Of a DNA stretch of 48,466 nt, positions 25,666 through 33,541 are shown in pieces. Both the position numbers and the translations under genes were made by a program. The notes under the pieces are model-generated. The model did no database searches and was not told the DNA's origin. It saw only the letters and a list, made by a program, of their open reading frames with translations. The first letter of the stretch is position 1; the number at the start of each line of letters is the position of its first letter. Location: contig MKRV01000281.1 of the NCBI GenBank assembly GCA_001897995.1, forward strand, positions 11,784-60,249, given 5' to 3'. This DNA comes from Alphaproteobacteria bacterium 65-37. GTDB taxonomy: Bacteria; Pseudomonadota; Alphaproteobacteria; Reyranellales; Reyranellaceae.

Positions 25666-27039
25666 ATGGATTGGAGCCCTACAATCGACACGGCCGACGG
25701 GCCGGTCTACGAAGGCATCGTCGCGGCGCTCGATCGCGATATCGCCTCGGGCCGCCTGCATCGCGGCCAGCGACTGCCCACCCATCGCGCCTTGGCGCAG
25801 GCACTGGGCGTCGACCTCACCACCGTGACGCGCGCCTACAACGAAGCGCGGCGGCGGGGCCTGACCGATGCCCGGGTGGGGCAGGGCACGTTCGTCGCGG
25901 AAAGTCGCTCCCGGCCGGCGCGCGCCGCCGCAGGCATCGCCATCGATCTGTCGATGAACCTGCCGCCGCAGCCCATCGAAGCCGATCTCGAGGGCCGCAT
26001 CGCGCGCGGCCTCGCGGCCCTGCAGCACGAGCACGGCTTCTCCGAATTCCTGACCTACCAGCATGCCGGCGGCAGCGAGACCGACCGCAGCACGGCCGCA
26101 CTTTGGCTGCGCCGGCGCATACGCACCGCCGAAGCCGATCGTCTGCTGGTGGCGCCGGGCACGCAGTCGACCCTCACGTCGCTGCTGCTCGCAACCACCA
26201 GTGCGGACGATGTCGTGCTGGTCGACCGGCTCACCTATCCCGGCTTCAAGGCCGCCGCGGCGGCGCTCGGCGTGCGCCTGGTCGGCGTCGAGGCCGACGA
26301 GGAGGGGATGATCCCGGAGGCGCTGGCCGAAGCGGCGGGGCGACATCGCGCCAAGGCCGTCTATCTCATCCCGACGATGCACAATCCGACGACGCTCACG
26401 ATCGGGCCGACGCGACGCGAACAGCTCGCCGCGACGATCCGTCGATGCGGCCTCCTGCTTTTCGAAGACGATGCCTATGGCAGCCTCGATCCCAAGCTGC
26501 AGCCGATCGCAGCACTCGTTCCCGAGCGCAGCTATCTCGCGGTCAGTCTCTCCAAGTGCATCGCGCCGGGATTGCGTGTGTCGTTCGTGCTGGCCCCCGA
26601 TCGTGCGGCCGCTGCCGCGCTCGCCAACGCGCTGCGCACCGTGGCGCAGATGCCGGTGCCGCTGATGGTGGCGCTGGTCATGCGTTGGCTGGCCGACGGA
26701 AGCGCCGATGCGATCATCTCGGCGGTCGCCGTCGAAGCTGCGGCAAGGCAGCGACTGGCGGCGAAGGCCCTTGCAGGGTACAATTATCGCGCGCATCCCA
26801 AAGGGCTTCATGTCTGGTTGGCGTTGCCGTCGGCATGGACCCGGGCGGAATTCGCCTCGCATATTCAGCGACAGGGGCTTGCCGTGGTCACCAGCGACAG
26901 CTTCAGCGTCGACGACCATCCCGAACACGCCATTCGCATTGCTCTCGGTGCGGCACGCAGCCGCTCTGACCTCGTCGTCGCGCTCGATCTGTTGACGACG
27001 GCATTGCGCTCACCGACTTATGCGTCGCGCATCGTCTGA
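25666..27039 (+). CDS. MocR-family (GntR-HTH plus aminotransferase-like) transcriptional regulator
   Basis: A 457-residue fusion of an N-terminal GntR winged helix (about 12-75, GQRLPTHRALAQALGVDLTT) and a fold type I aminotransferase-like domain (about 100-450). The PLP site is intact: SLSKCIAPGLRVSF carries the Lys, IPTMHNPTTLT carries the Asn, and EDDAYGS carries the Asp. MocR regulators sense PLP or an amino-acid-PLP adduct. It is divergent from DUF983 and 52 bp upstream of cydA on the same strand, with no obvious terminator between, so it may be co-transcribed with the oxidase. What it senses is unknown. Confidence 0.92.
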   Translation: MDWSPTIDTADGPVYEGIVAALDRDIASGRLHRGQRLPTHRALAQALGVDLTTVTRAYNEARRRGLTDARVGQGTFVAESRSRPARAAAGIAIDLSMNLPPQPIEADLEGRIARGLAALQHEHGFSEFLTYQHAGGSETDRSTAALWLRRRIRTAEADRLLVAPGTQSTLTSLLLATTSADDVVLVDRLTYPGFKAAAAALGVRLVGVEADEEGMIPEALAEAAGRHRAKAVYLIPTMHNPTTLTIGPTRREQLAATIRRCGLLLFEDDAYGSLDPKLQPIAALVPERSYLAVSLSKCIAPGLRVSFVLAPDRAAAAALANALRTVAQMPVPLMVALVMRWLADGSADAIISAVAVEAAARQRLAAKALAGYNYRAHPKGLHVWLALPSAWTRAEFASHIQRQGLAVVTSDSFSVDDHPEHAIRIALGAARSRSDLVVALDLLTTALRSPTYASRIV

Positions 27040-27091
27040 CGCGACTGTCTCGTGTGTCGTGTTACGCGATGCACCGCCGTAGGAGAACGCC

Positions 27092-28510
27092 ATGTTCGAA
27101 GCCTTCGATGCAGTCTTTCTCGCGAGACTGCAGTTCGCCTTCACGGTGTCGTTCCATTTCATCTTCCCGTCATTCTCGATCGGGCTCGCGAGCTATCTCG
27201 CCGTGCTCGAGGCGCTGTGGCTGTGGACCGGCCGCGCGGTCTATCTCGATCTCTTCAAGTACTGGCTGAAGATCTTCGCCCTCACCTTCGGCATGGGCGT
27301 GGTGTCGGGCATCGTCATGTCCTACCAGTTCGGCACCAACTGGTCGGTCTTCTCCGACAAGGCGGGGCCCGTGGTCGGGCCGTTGATGGCCTACGAAGTG
27401 CTGACCGCCTTCTTCCTCGAGGCGGGTTTCCTGGGCGTCATGCTGTTCGGCATGAACCGGGTCGGCAAGTCGCTGCATTTCGTGGCCACGTTGGCTGTAG
27501 CGGTCGGCACCTTCATCTCCGCCTTCTGGATCCTGTCGGCCAACAGCTGGATGCAGACCCCGACTGGCCATGTGATCAGCCCGTCGGGTCAGTTCGTGCC
27601 GGAGGACTGGTTTGCCATCATCTTCAATCCCTCGTTCCCCTACCGCCTCGTCCACACCGTGTTCGCCGCCTATCTCACGACGGCGCTGGTGGTCGGCGGT
27701 GTCGGTGCCTGGCACCTGCTGCGTGAACGCGCCAACGAAGGCGCACGCGTGATGTTCTCGATGGCGATGGGCATGATCACCGTGGTGGCGCCGCTGCAGA
27801 TCTTCGTCGGCGACCAGCACGGGCTGAACACGCTGGAGCATCAGCCGGTCAAGGTCATGGCGATGGAGGGCCACTTCAAGAACCACGACCACGGCGCGCC
27901 GCTGGTGCTGTTCGGCTGGCCCGATGAGGCGGCCGGCGAGATGAAGTACTCGATCGAGATCCCGAAAGCCTCGTCGCTGATCCTGAAGCACGCCTGGGAT
28001 GCGCCGCTCAAGGGCCTGGAATCGGTCGACCGCAAGGACTGGCCACCGGTGCCAGTCGTGTTCTGGGCGTTCCGGGTCATGGTTGGTCTCGGCATGCTGA
28101 TGCTGGCGCTGGCCGTCTACAGCCTGGTCGCCCGGACGCGCAAGCGGCTCTACGATTGGCCGTGGTTGCATCGATTCGCAGTCGCCATGGGGCCGGCGGG
28201 GTTCGTGGCGGTGATCGCCGGCTGGGTGACCACCGAGGTCGGCCGTCAGCCCTACACCGTCTACGGGCTGCTGCGCACCGCCGACTCGGCGTCGCCACTT
28301 GCCGCGCCCGCGGTCGGCATGTCCTTGCTGGCCTTCATCGTCGTCTACTTCATCGTGTTCGGCTCCGGCGTCTATTACATCCTGAAGCTGATGAGCCACT
28401 CGCCCCATAGTGGCGAGGAGGGCCCGGCGCGCGACGTGCCGGTGCGTGCCGGCGGCATCACGCCCGCACCGGCGGTTTCCGGATCGATCGCCGGCGGCAA
28501 GGAGGCCTGA
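27092..28510 (+). CDS. cydA: Cytochrome bd-type (cyanide-insensitive) quinol oxidase subunit I
   Basis: A 472-residue integral membrane subunit with about nine membrane segments. It carries the heme ligand His22 in SFHFIFPSFS, another His in YRLVHTVFAAY and the conserved GWVTTEVGRQPY. The stretch between KVMAMEGHF and the later helices is short, giving the short Q-loop seen in the CIO/bd-II-like branch. It reduces oxygen to water with quinol electrons in the cytoplasmic membrane. The C-terminal tail of about 35 residues is soluble and glycine/proline-rich. TAGGAGAAC precedes the ATG. cydB follows after 2 bp. Confidence 0.95.
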   Translation: MFEAFDAVFLARLQFAFTVSFHFIFPSFSIGLASYLAVLEALWLWTGRAVYLDLFKYWLKIFALTFGMGVVSGIVMSYQFGTNWSVFSDKAGPVVGPLMAYEVLTAFFLEAGFLGVMLFGMNRVGKSLHFVATLAVAVGTFISAFWILSANSWMQTPTGHVISPSGQFVPEDWFAIIFNPSFPYRLVHTVFAAYLTTALVVGGVGAWHLLRERANEGARVMFSMAMGMITVVAPLQIFVGDQHGLNTLEHQPVKVMAMEGHFKNHDHGAPLVLFGWPDEAAGEMKYSIEIPKASSLILKHAWDAPLKGLESVDRKDWPPVPVVFWAFRVMVGLGMLMLALAVYSLVARTRKRLYDWPWLHRFAVAMGPAGFVAVIAGWVTTEVGRQPYTVYGLLRTADSASPLAAPAVGMSLLAFIVVYFIVFGSGVYYILKLMSHSPHSGEEGPARDVPVRAGGITPAPAVSGSIAGGKEA

Positions 28511-28512
28511 TC

Positions 28513-29520
28513 ATGCCCTTCGGTCTCGACCTGCCCACCATCTGGGCCTTCATCATCGCCTTCGCGATCTTCGCTTATGTCGTGATGGACGGTTTCGATC
28601 TCGGCATCGGCATCCTGTTTCCGGCCCTGCCGGTCGGCCGTGAGCGCGACAGCGCCATGAATTCGATCGCACCGGTATGGGACGGCAACGAAACCTGGCT
28701 GGTGCTCGGCGGCGGCGGCTTGATGGCCGCCTTTCCGCTGGCCTACGGCATGATCCTGTCGGCGCTCTACGCGCCGATCGTGGCCATGCTGCTGGCGCTG
28801 ATCTTCCGCGGCGTCGCCTTCGAGTTCCGCTGGCGCGACCCCGGTCACCGTGCCGCCTGGGATTTCGCCTTCAGTGTGGGGTCGATCGTGGCGGCCTTTG
28901 CCCAGGGCATCACGCTCGGCGCCCTGTTGCAGGGCATCGCCGTCCAGAATCGCGGCTATGTCGGCGGCTGGTTCGACTGGCTGACGCCCTTCAGCATCCT
29001 GGTCGGAGTGAGCCTGGTGATCGGCTATGCGCTGCTGGGCGCGACCTGGCTGATCATGAAGAGCGAAGGCTCGCTGCAGGAGCGTTGCTACCGGCTGGCC
29101 TTCCGGCTGGGCATTGGCGTAATCCTGGCCATGGCAGCAGTGAGTGCGGCGACGCCCTTCCTGCGCGATGCCTACTGGCAGCGCTGGTTCGCCTGGCCGC
29201 AGGTCCTGTTCACGGCGCAGGTGCCGCTGCTGGTCGCCATTGCGACGGTCGTCTTCTTCTGGAGCCTGAAGCGGTTACATCACTACACGCCGTTCCTGGT
29301 GGCGCTGGCGCTGTTCGCCCTCGGCCTGGCGGGGCTCGGGATCAGCCTCTTCCCCTATGTCGTGCCGCCGGTCGTCACGATCTGGGAGGCGGCGGCACCG
29401 ACCTCGAGCCTCACGTTCATGCTGCCCGGCGCGTTGATCCTGGTGCCGATCATCCTTGCCTATACCGGCTATTCCTACTGGGTGTTCCGCGGCAAGACCG
29501 GCCATGAGGGCTATCACTGA
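28513..29520 (+). CDS. cydB: Cytochrome bd-type quinol oxidase subunit II
   Basis: A 335-residue membrane subunit of the bd/CIO oxidase. The family start is clear: LPTIWAFIIAFAIFAYVVMD followed by GFDLGIGILFP. WDGNETWLVLGGGGLMAAFP and IFRGVAFEFRWRD follow, with about eight membrane helices. It begins 2 bp after cydA and its TGA shares one base with the ATG of the DUF2474 peptide (TGATG). It supports assembly of subunit I. Confidence 0.95.
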   Translation: MPFGLDLPTIWAFIIAFAIFAYVVMDGFDLGIGILFPALPVGRERDSAMNSIAPVWDGNETWLVLGGGGLMAAFPLAYGMILSALYAPIVAMLLALIFRGVAFEFRWRDPGHRAAWDFAFSVGSIVAAFAQGITLGALLQGIAVQNRGYVGGWFDWLTPFSILVGVSLVIGYALLGATWLIMKSEGSLQERCYRLAFRLGIGVILAMAAVSAATPFLRDAYWQRWFAWPQVLFTAQVPLLVAIATVVFFWSLKRLHHYTPFLVALALFALGLAGLGISLFPYVVPPVVTIWEAAAPTSSLTFMLPGALILVPIILAYTGYSYWVFRGKTGHEGYH

Positions 29521-29621
29521 TGCCGGCGCCGCGGCAGTGGCTGTGGTTCGTCGGCCTCTGGATGGCCGGCGTCGGCACCGTCGCGCTGGTGGGCTACGGC
29601 ATCAAGCTCTGGCTGAAATAA
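29520..29621 (+). CDS. DUF2474/CydX-like oxidase micropeptide, 33 residues
   Basis: The ATG overlaps the cydB TGA (TGATG). The 33-codon frame begins MPAPRQWLWFVGLWMAGVGT, continues as a single hydrophobic helix and ends in KLWLK before TAA at 29619-29621. A single-helix protein with this Trp-rich start and Lys end, placed directly after cydB, matches the DUF2474 small subunit seen with CIO-type oxidases. It is too short for most gene callers. Confidence 0.88.
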   Translation: MPAPRQWLWFVGLWMAGVGTVALVGYGIKLWLK

Positions 29622-29634
29622 CGCACCGTCCCGC

Positions 29635-29982
29635 TCAGGTGCGGCGGGTCGGCCGGCAATTGAAGGCGACGGGCGTGCCGGCAATGGGCTTCAGGGCGAC
29701 GGCCTCGTCGCGGCCGCTCCATTCGAAGCTCGAATCGGCATAGCGGAAACCCTGGCCGGTCGGTTGGTACTCGAGGCGCCAGGTCCTGTCGCCATAGGTC
29801 ACGGATGCGCGGTTGCGGGCGTAGACCACGGTGACTTCCTTGCGGCCGTCGCACAGGTAGATGATGCCCGTGGGCGTCGCTTCGTCGGGCGCCGGGCGGG
29901 CGATCGCTGCCGTCACCGGCTGCTGCTGCTGGGGAGTGCAGGCGGCCACCAGAACCATCGCGGCAATCGACAGACGCTTCAT
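29635..29982 (-). CDS. MliC-like lipoprotein
   Basis: A 115-residue lipoprotein. The signal ends in VAAC with Cys15 as the lipidated residue. The mature domain has the MliC/PliC-type pattern: YLCDGRKEVTVVYARNRASV, then GFRYADSSFEWSGRDEAVAL and a final FNC. The two cysteines (44 and 109) could form a disulfide. MliC proteins inhibit C-type lysozyme at the outer membrane, and some members bind other ligands. I chose the ATG at 29982 with AGGAGGAAA upstream. It is convergent with the oxidase operon (13 bp gap), where a 6-bp inverted repeat (29622-29627 with 29638-29643) may act as a weak stop signal. Confidence 0.75.
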   Translation of the reverse strand: MKRLSIAAMVLVAACTPQQQQPVTAAIARPAPDEATPTGIIYLCDGRKEVTVVYARNRASVTYGDRTWRLEYQPTGQGFRYADSSFEWSGRDEAVALKPIAGTPVAFNCRPTRRT

Positions 29983-30034
29983 CGTGCGCTTTCCTCCTCG
30001 CGGCGGACCATACGCAAATCGCCGAGGAGACGGA

Positions 30035-30829
30035 ATGCCCCTGTTCAAGCTGCGCGACGGCGCTGAGCTGTTCTACGAACGATTGGGCAGCGGCCCGCCG
30101 CTGTTTCTGGTCCCCGGCCTCGGCGGCGACAGCCGCTGGTGGGGCGAAAACGTCGCAGAGTTGGCGCGCCGCTTCACAGTGATCGTGCACGATCACCGCG
30201 GCACCGGCCGCAGCGCCTTGTCGAAGATCACCTACAGCGTCGGTCAGATGGCCGACGATGCGCTGCAGCTCATCGAAGGGCTGGGCTACGACAAGGTCCA
30301 TTGGTGCGGTCATTCGACCGGCGGCGCGATGGGGCAGGTGCTGGCGATCGAGCATCCCCATCGCCTCGACCGGCTGGTGCTGAGCGCCACCTGGGCCAAG
30401 ACCGATGCCTTCTTCCGCCGTCTGTTCGAGGTGCGTTCGCTAATGCTGAGGGAGCTGGGACCGCTGGCCTATCTCAAGTCGAGCGCGCTCGCCCTCAACA
30501 TGCCGTCCTGGGTGCGCGACCACGATGCCGATCTCGCGGCGGCCGAAGCGAAGGCGCAGGAGACCATTCCGGTACCCGAGATCGTCCTGTCGCGCATCGC
30601 CGCGATCGTGGCCCACGACCGGCGCGAGCAGTTGCAGAAGGTCAAGGCCCCGACGCTCGCCCTTTGCGCCCGCGACGACACGGTGACGCCGCTCTACTTC
30701 ACGGAGGAGCTGGTCCGGCTGATCCCCGGGGCGCGGGCCTACCTGCTGCCGGACGGTGGCCATGCATATCCGAACGTGCATGGCGGCGAATTTCGTCGTG
30801 TAATGACGTCCTTCCTGCTGGAGTCCTGA
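30035..30829 (+). CDS. Alpha/beta hydrolase (enol-lactonase/RutD-like)
   Basis: A 264-residue alpha/beta hydrolase. The nucleophile elbow is GHSTGG with Ser94, the oxyanion region is VPGLGGDSRWW, the acid is probably the Asp in CARDDTVTP and the His is in DGGHAYPNVH. The overall layout resembles RutD and 3-oxoadipate enol-lactonase. GGAGAC precedes the ATG at 30035. The M20 gene follows after 5 bp, so both are probably in one operon. Substrate unknown. Confidence 0.88.
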   Translation: MPLFKLRDGAELFYERLGSGPPLFLVPGLGGDSRWWGENVAELARRFTVIVHDHRGTGRSALSKITYSVGQMADDALQLIEGLGYDKVHWCGHSTGGAMGQVLAIEHPHRLDRLVLSATWAKTDAFFRRLFEVRSLMLRELGPLAYLKSSALALNMPSWVRDHDADLAAAEAKAQETIPVPEIVLSRIAAIVAHDRREQLQKVKAPTLALCARDDTVTPLYFTEELVRLIPGARAYLLPDGGHAYPNVHGGEFRRVMTSFLLES

Positions 30830-30834
30830 AGCTT

Positions 30835-32010
30835 ATGAAGATCGAACCGCAGATTGCCGCCGCCGCTGCCGAGCTGACCGCCATCCGGCGCGACATCCAC
30901 GCCCATCCCGAGCTCGGCTTCGAGGAAGAGCGGACCAGCACCATCGTGGCGCAGAAGCTGAAGGAATGGGGCTGCGAAGTCACGACCGGCATCGGCAAGA
31001 CCGGCGTCGTCGGCACGATCCGGGTCGGCAACAATCCGCGCGCCATCGGGCTGCGCGCCGACATGGATGCGCTGCCGATGGACGAGCACAACACCTTCGA
31101 TCACCGCAGCCGCCATGCCGGCCGCATGCATGCCTGCGGCCATGACGGCCATACCGCGATGCTGCTGGGCGCCGCCAAATACCTCTCGGCGACGCGCAAT
31201 TTCGACGGCACCGTGCACTTCATCTTCCAGCCCGCCGAGGAAGGCCGCGGCGGCGCCGAGGCGATGGTCAAGGACGGCCTGTTCCAGAAGTTTCCCTGCG
31301 AGATGATCTTCGGCATGCACAACCGGCCGAAGCTCGATGTCGGCAAGTTCGCCATCCGCTCCGGCCCGCAGATGGCGGGCGGCGGCCTGTTCGACATCCA
31401 TATCACCGGCAAGGGCGCGCACGGAGCGCGGCCGGAAAGCGGCATCGATCCGGTCATCATCGCCACCCAGATCATCTCGGCGCTGCAGAGCGTCGTCTCG
31501 CGCAATGTCGCGGCGCTCGATTCGGCGGTGATCTCGGTGACCCAGATGCATGCCGGCGACGCCTACAACGTCATTCCGCAGGAAGCCGTCCTGCGCGGCA
31601 CGATCCGCGCCTTCCGCAAGGAGACGATGGCGCTGGTCAAGGAACGCATCGAGACCATCTCGACCGGCATCGCCAAGACCCTGGGCGGCACCGCCAAGGC
31701 GGACGTGCGGGTGGTCTTCCCGCCGCTGGTGAACGATCCGAACGCCGTGAAGTTCATCGCCGACGTCGCGGCCGAGATCGTGGGCTCGGAGAACATGAAC
31801 CGCGAAGGCCCCTATGTGATGGCCTCGGAGGATTTCTCCTACATGCTGGAGCAGGTGCCGGGCGCCTTCATCAATATCGGCAACGGCGGCGGCGAAGGCG
31901 GTTGCGAGGTCCACAATCCCGGCTACGACTTCAACGACGAGGCGCTCACCCTGGGCTCGACCTTGTGGGCCCGCGTGGTCGAGAAGCGGCTGGCGAAGGA
32001 CGCCCGTTGA
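30835..32010 (+). CDS. M20D-family amidohydrolase (hippurate/IAA-amino acid hydrolase type)
   Basis: A 391-residue metallopeptidase-fold amidohydrolase. Metal ligands are Cys101 and His103 in HACGHDGHTAML, Glu135/Glu136 in QPAEEGRGGAEAM and a late His in GGCEVHNPGYDF. The dimerisation lid with GKGAHGARPESGIDP is also present. Members cleave N-acyl amino acids such as hippurate. It begins 5 bp after the alpha/beta hydrolase and its TGA is overlapped by a TTG start of the membrane protein gene (TTGA). The exact acyl and amino acid parts are unknown. Confidence 0.93.
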   Translation: MKIEPQIAAAAAELTAIRRDIHAHPELGFEEERTSTIVAQKLKEWGCEVTTGIGKTGVVGTIRVGNNPRAIGLRADMDALPMDEHNTFDHRSRHAGRMHACGHDGHTAMLLGAAKYLSATRNFDGTVHFIFQPAEEGRGGAEAMVKDGLFQKFPCEMIFGMHNRPKLDVGKFAIRSGPQMAGGGLFDIHITGKGAHGARPESGIDPVIIATQIISALQSVVSRNVAALDSAVISVTQMHAGDAYNVIPQEAVLRGTIRAFRKETMALVKERIETISTGIAKTLGGTAKADVRVVFPPLVNDPNAVKFIADVAAEIVGSENMNREGPYVMASEDFSYMLEQVPGAFINIGNGGGEGGCEVHNPGYDFNDEALTLGSTLWARVVEKRLAKDAR

Positions 32011-32528
32011 GCGATCGCACCGAGTCGGGGCTGCTGCGGGATCTGCCGTATGCAGCCATGCTGGCCCTGGCGGTCGGCGGCATCGTGCTGACCGGTTTTC
32101 GCGGGCTCACGACCCACTACTACTGGATGGCGCTGGCACCGATATACGGCCTCGCCTGCGTTCTCTCGGGATGGCGTGAAACCGACAAGACGGCCGAGCA
32201 TCTCCGGCTGATCGTCACCCAGGCGCTGCACTGGCTCGCCTTCCTGGCAGCCATGTCGCTGATGTTCCTGCCCGAGGTGCGCGGCGTGGTGAACGACAAC
32301 GCCACGAGCCTCGCGCTGCTGATCCTGCTGGCTCTCGGCACCTTCGTGGCCGGCGTGCATGCCCGCGTCTGGCGCATCTGCCTGGTCGGCGTGTTCCTTG
32401 CCGCGGCGGTGCCGGCCGTCGCCTGGATTCAGGACTCCGCGATGCTGCTCGCCGTGGCGAGTGTGCTCGTCGTCGTCGCCGGCGCCATCTTCCTGTGGCT
32501 GTGGCGCCGGGAACGGAGCGCGAGATAG
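32007..32528 (+). CDS. Small integral membrane protein
   Basis: A 173-residue protein that I start at TTG 32007, overlapping the M20 stop as TTGA; no ATG lies at a better place. Four or five hydrophobic segments are visible (PYAAMLALAVGGIVLTG, YWMALAPIYGLACVLSG, ALHWLAFLAAMSLMFL, LALLILLALGTFVAG and two near the C-terminus). The middle segment includes conserved-looking HLRLIVTQALHWLAF. I do not recognise a named family. It is the last gene before the paired palindromes. Confidence 0.75.
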   Translation: MSDRTESGLLRDLPYAAMLALAVGGIVLTGFRGLTTHYYWMALAPIYGLACVLSGWRETDKTAEHLRLIVTQALHWLAFLAAMSLMFLPEVRGVVNDNATSLALLILLALGTFVAGVHARVWRICLVGVFLAAAVPAVAWIQDSAMLLAVASVLVVVAGAIFLWLWRRERSAR

Positions 32529-32535
32529 ATGAAAG

Positions 32536-32601
32536 CTAGAGCAGCGCCCGGGAAGCAGGAGCCGCATGCGGCTCCTGCTTCCCGGGCATGAGCTGCTCTA
32601 G
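32536..32601. repeat. Palindromic element 1: 42-bp perfect palindrome within CTAGAGCAGC/GCTGCTCTAG arms
   Basis: Positions 32546-32587 form a perfect 42-bp palindrome (21-bp arms, no loop, centre GCATGC). They are enclosed by 10-bp outer arms at 32536-32545 and 32592-32601. A 4-base bulge (ATGA) interrupts the right side. It starts 7 bp after the membrane protein stop and can act as a transcript-end hairpin. Confidence 0.9.
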
Positions 32602-32613
32602 AATCGATAGAAC

Positions 32614-32666
32614 CTAGAGCACGACCTTCCGCTCGACTGATTCCAGTCGAGCGGAACGTGCTCTAG
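32614..32666. repeat. Palindromic element 2: CTAGAGCACG/CGTGCTCTAG hairpin
   Basis: Outer 10-bp arms (32614-32623 and 32657-32666) enclose 13-bp inner arms (32627-32639 and 32644-32656) with a 4-base loop and a 3-base bulge (ACC) on the left. The ends share CTAGAGCA/TGCTCTAG with element 1, but the inner sequence differs. It ends 8 bp before the hpf stop codon. The shared ends suggest one dispersed repeat family. Confidence 0.9.
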
Positions 32667-32674
32667 CCGCCGCG

Positions 32675-33061
32675 TCAGTTCGGTGGGCGATCGAGGGTGC
32701 GGTCGAAGCGCTCGTGCAGGTTCTTGACGTCGCCGCGCTGCTTGCGCGCCTTCTCCTTGATCAGGCGCTTAGCCCGCCGGAACGAGTCGTTGACGGCGAA
32801 GATCGGGTCGGCGAAGCGCGAGTCTCCCTGCGGCGTGTGATCGACGTTGACGTCGATATTGCCCGGCAGCACGACATGAATGTTGACGCTGTAGAGGAGG
32901 CCGCTGCTGCGGTTGTTGCGGTCGGGGACCTGCACGACGATCTGGCAGGAGGTCAATCGGCCGTGCAGTCGCTCCAGCATGTCGACCTGCTCGGAGATCA
33001 GGGTGGTCAGCGACTCGCTCGGCGTGCTGCCCTGGAAACTGATCCGTACGGGTGTCTTCAT
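32675..33061 (-). CDS. HPF/RaiA-family ribosome-associated protein
   Basis: A 128-residue S30AE-type protein, likely binding the 30S subunit and involved in ribosome dormancy. The pattern MKTPVRISFQGSTPSESLTT, CQIVVQVPDRNNRSSGLLYS, VNIHVVLPG and a basic helix RRAKRLIKEKARKQRG matches the diverged alphaproteobacterial HPF-like group rather than long HPF, because the C-terminal dimerisation domain is absent. GGAGG precedes the ATG at 33061. The 136-bp gap to DUF6356 holds only a small hairpin (33085-33099). Confidence 0.85.
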   Translation of the reverse strand: MKTPVRISFQGSTPSESLTTLISEQVDMLERLHGRLTSCQIVVQVPDRNNRSSGLLYSVNIHVVLPGNIDVNVDHTPQGDSRFADPIFAVNDSFRRAKRLIKEKARKQRGDVKNLHERFDRTLDRPPN

Positions 33062-33198
33062 TGGAGCCCTCCGCTGTTAGTTCGCTCCCCCGTGGGGAGG
33101 AACGTAGCATGACAGTGGGTGGTTGCGGACTCCAGTCTCCGCGGGCAGCTCGTCGCAGTGATTTGTGGCGGGAAAGTGCGCTGGCTTGAAGCGCGTGC

Positions 33199-33450
33199 TT
33201 AGTCGCCGGCAGCGACGGCGGGCGCGCGGTCGGAACCAGCCGGCCGCACGGTACGGTGGCTCACCATGCGATGATGCAGGGTGCGGATCGTGTCGCTGCC
33301 GCGGGTCAGGCAGAGCCACGGGAACAGGCCGTGGACGAAACAGGCCAGCGAGCCGATCAGCATGCGGCCGCCGAAGCCGAAGGCCATACCCATATGCTGC
33401 AGGTAGGTCTCGTTGACCGAGGCGGGGTGGTCGGTGAAGCGCTTGAGCAT
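33199..33450 (-). CDS. DUF6356 family small membrane protein
   Basis: An 83-residue protein. The N-terminal MLKRFTDHPASVNETYLQHM and the following MAFGFGGRMLIGSLACFVHG are characteristic of the DUF6356 family. One hydrophobic segment spans about residues 29-47. Function unknown. It is divergent from the Lrp gene across 91 bp, and the C-terminal 20 residues are low-complexity and probably variable. Confidence 0.8.
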   Translation of the reverse strand: MLKRFTDHPASVNETYLQHMGMAFGFGGRMLIGSLACFVHGLFPWLCLTRGSDTIRTLHHRMVSHRTVRPAGSDRAPAVAAGD

Positions 33451-33485
33451 GACGGAGAGTCTACCGGTCGCGGCAGGAAACGGCT

Positions 33486-33531
33486 TGCTACCTTTGCGCC
33501 AAACCCGGCAGACTTGAGAAACTCATTCTCA
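33486..33531 (+). promoter_or_regulatory. Candidate promoter and dyad operator of the lrp-type gene
   Basis: TGCTACCTT (33486-33494) fits an extended -10. It is followed at 33515-33531 by the perfect dyad TGAGAA-ACTCA-TTCTCA, 10 bp before the ATG. This layout would let the Lrp protein repress its own gene. Confidence 0.4.
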
Positions 33532-33541
33532 GAGAAGGGCC

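Noticed and set aside
25207..26928. Long minus-strand frame ending in the DUF983 protein, suggesting a 573-residue protein
   Set aside because: Only the last 127 residues show family features and a ribosome site; the rest is antisense to mocR.
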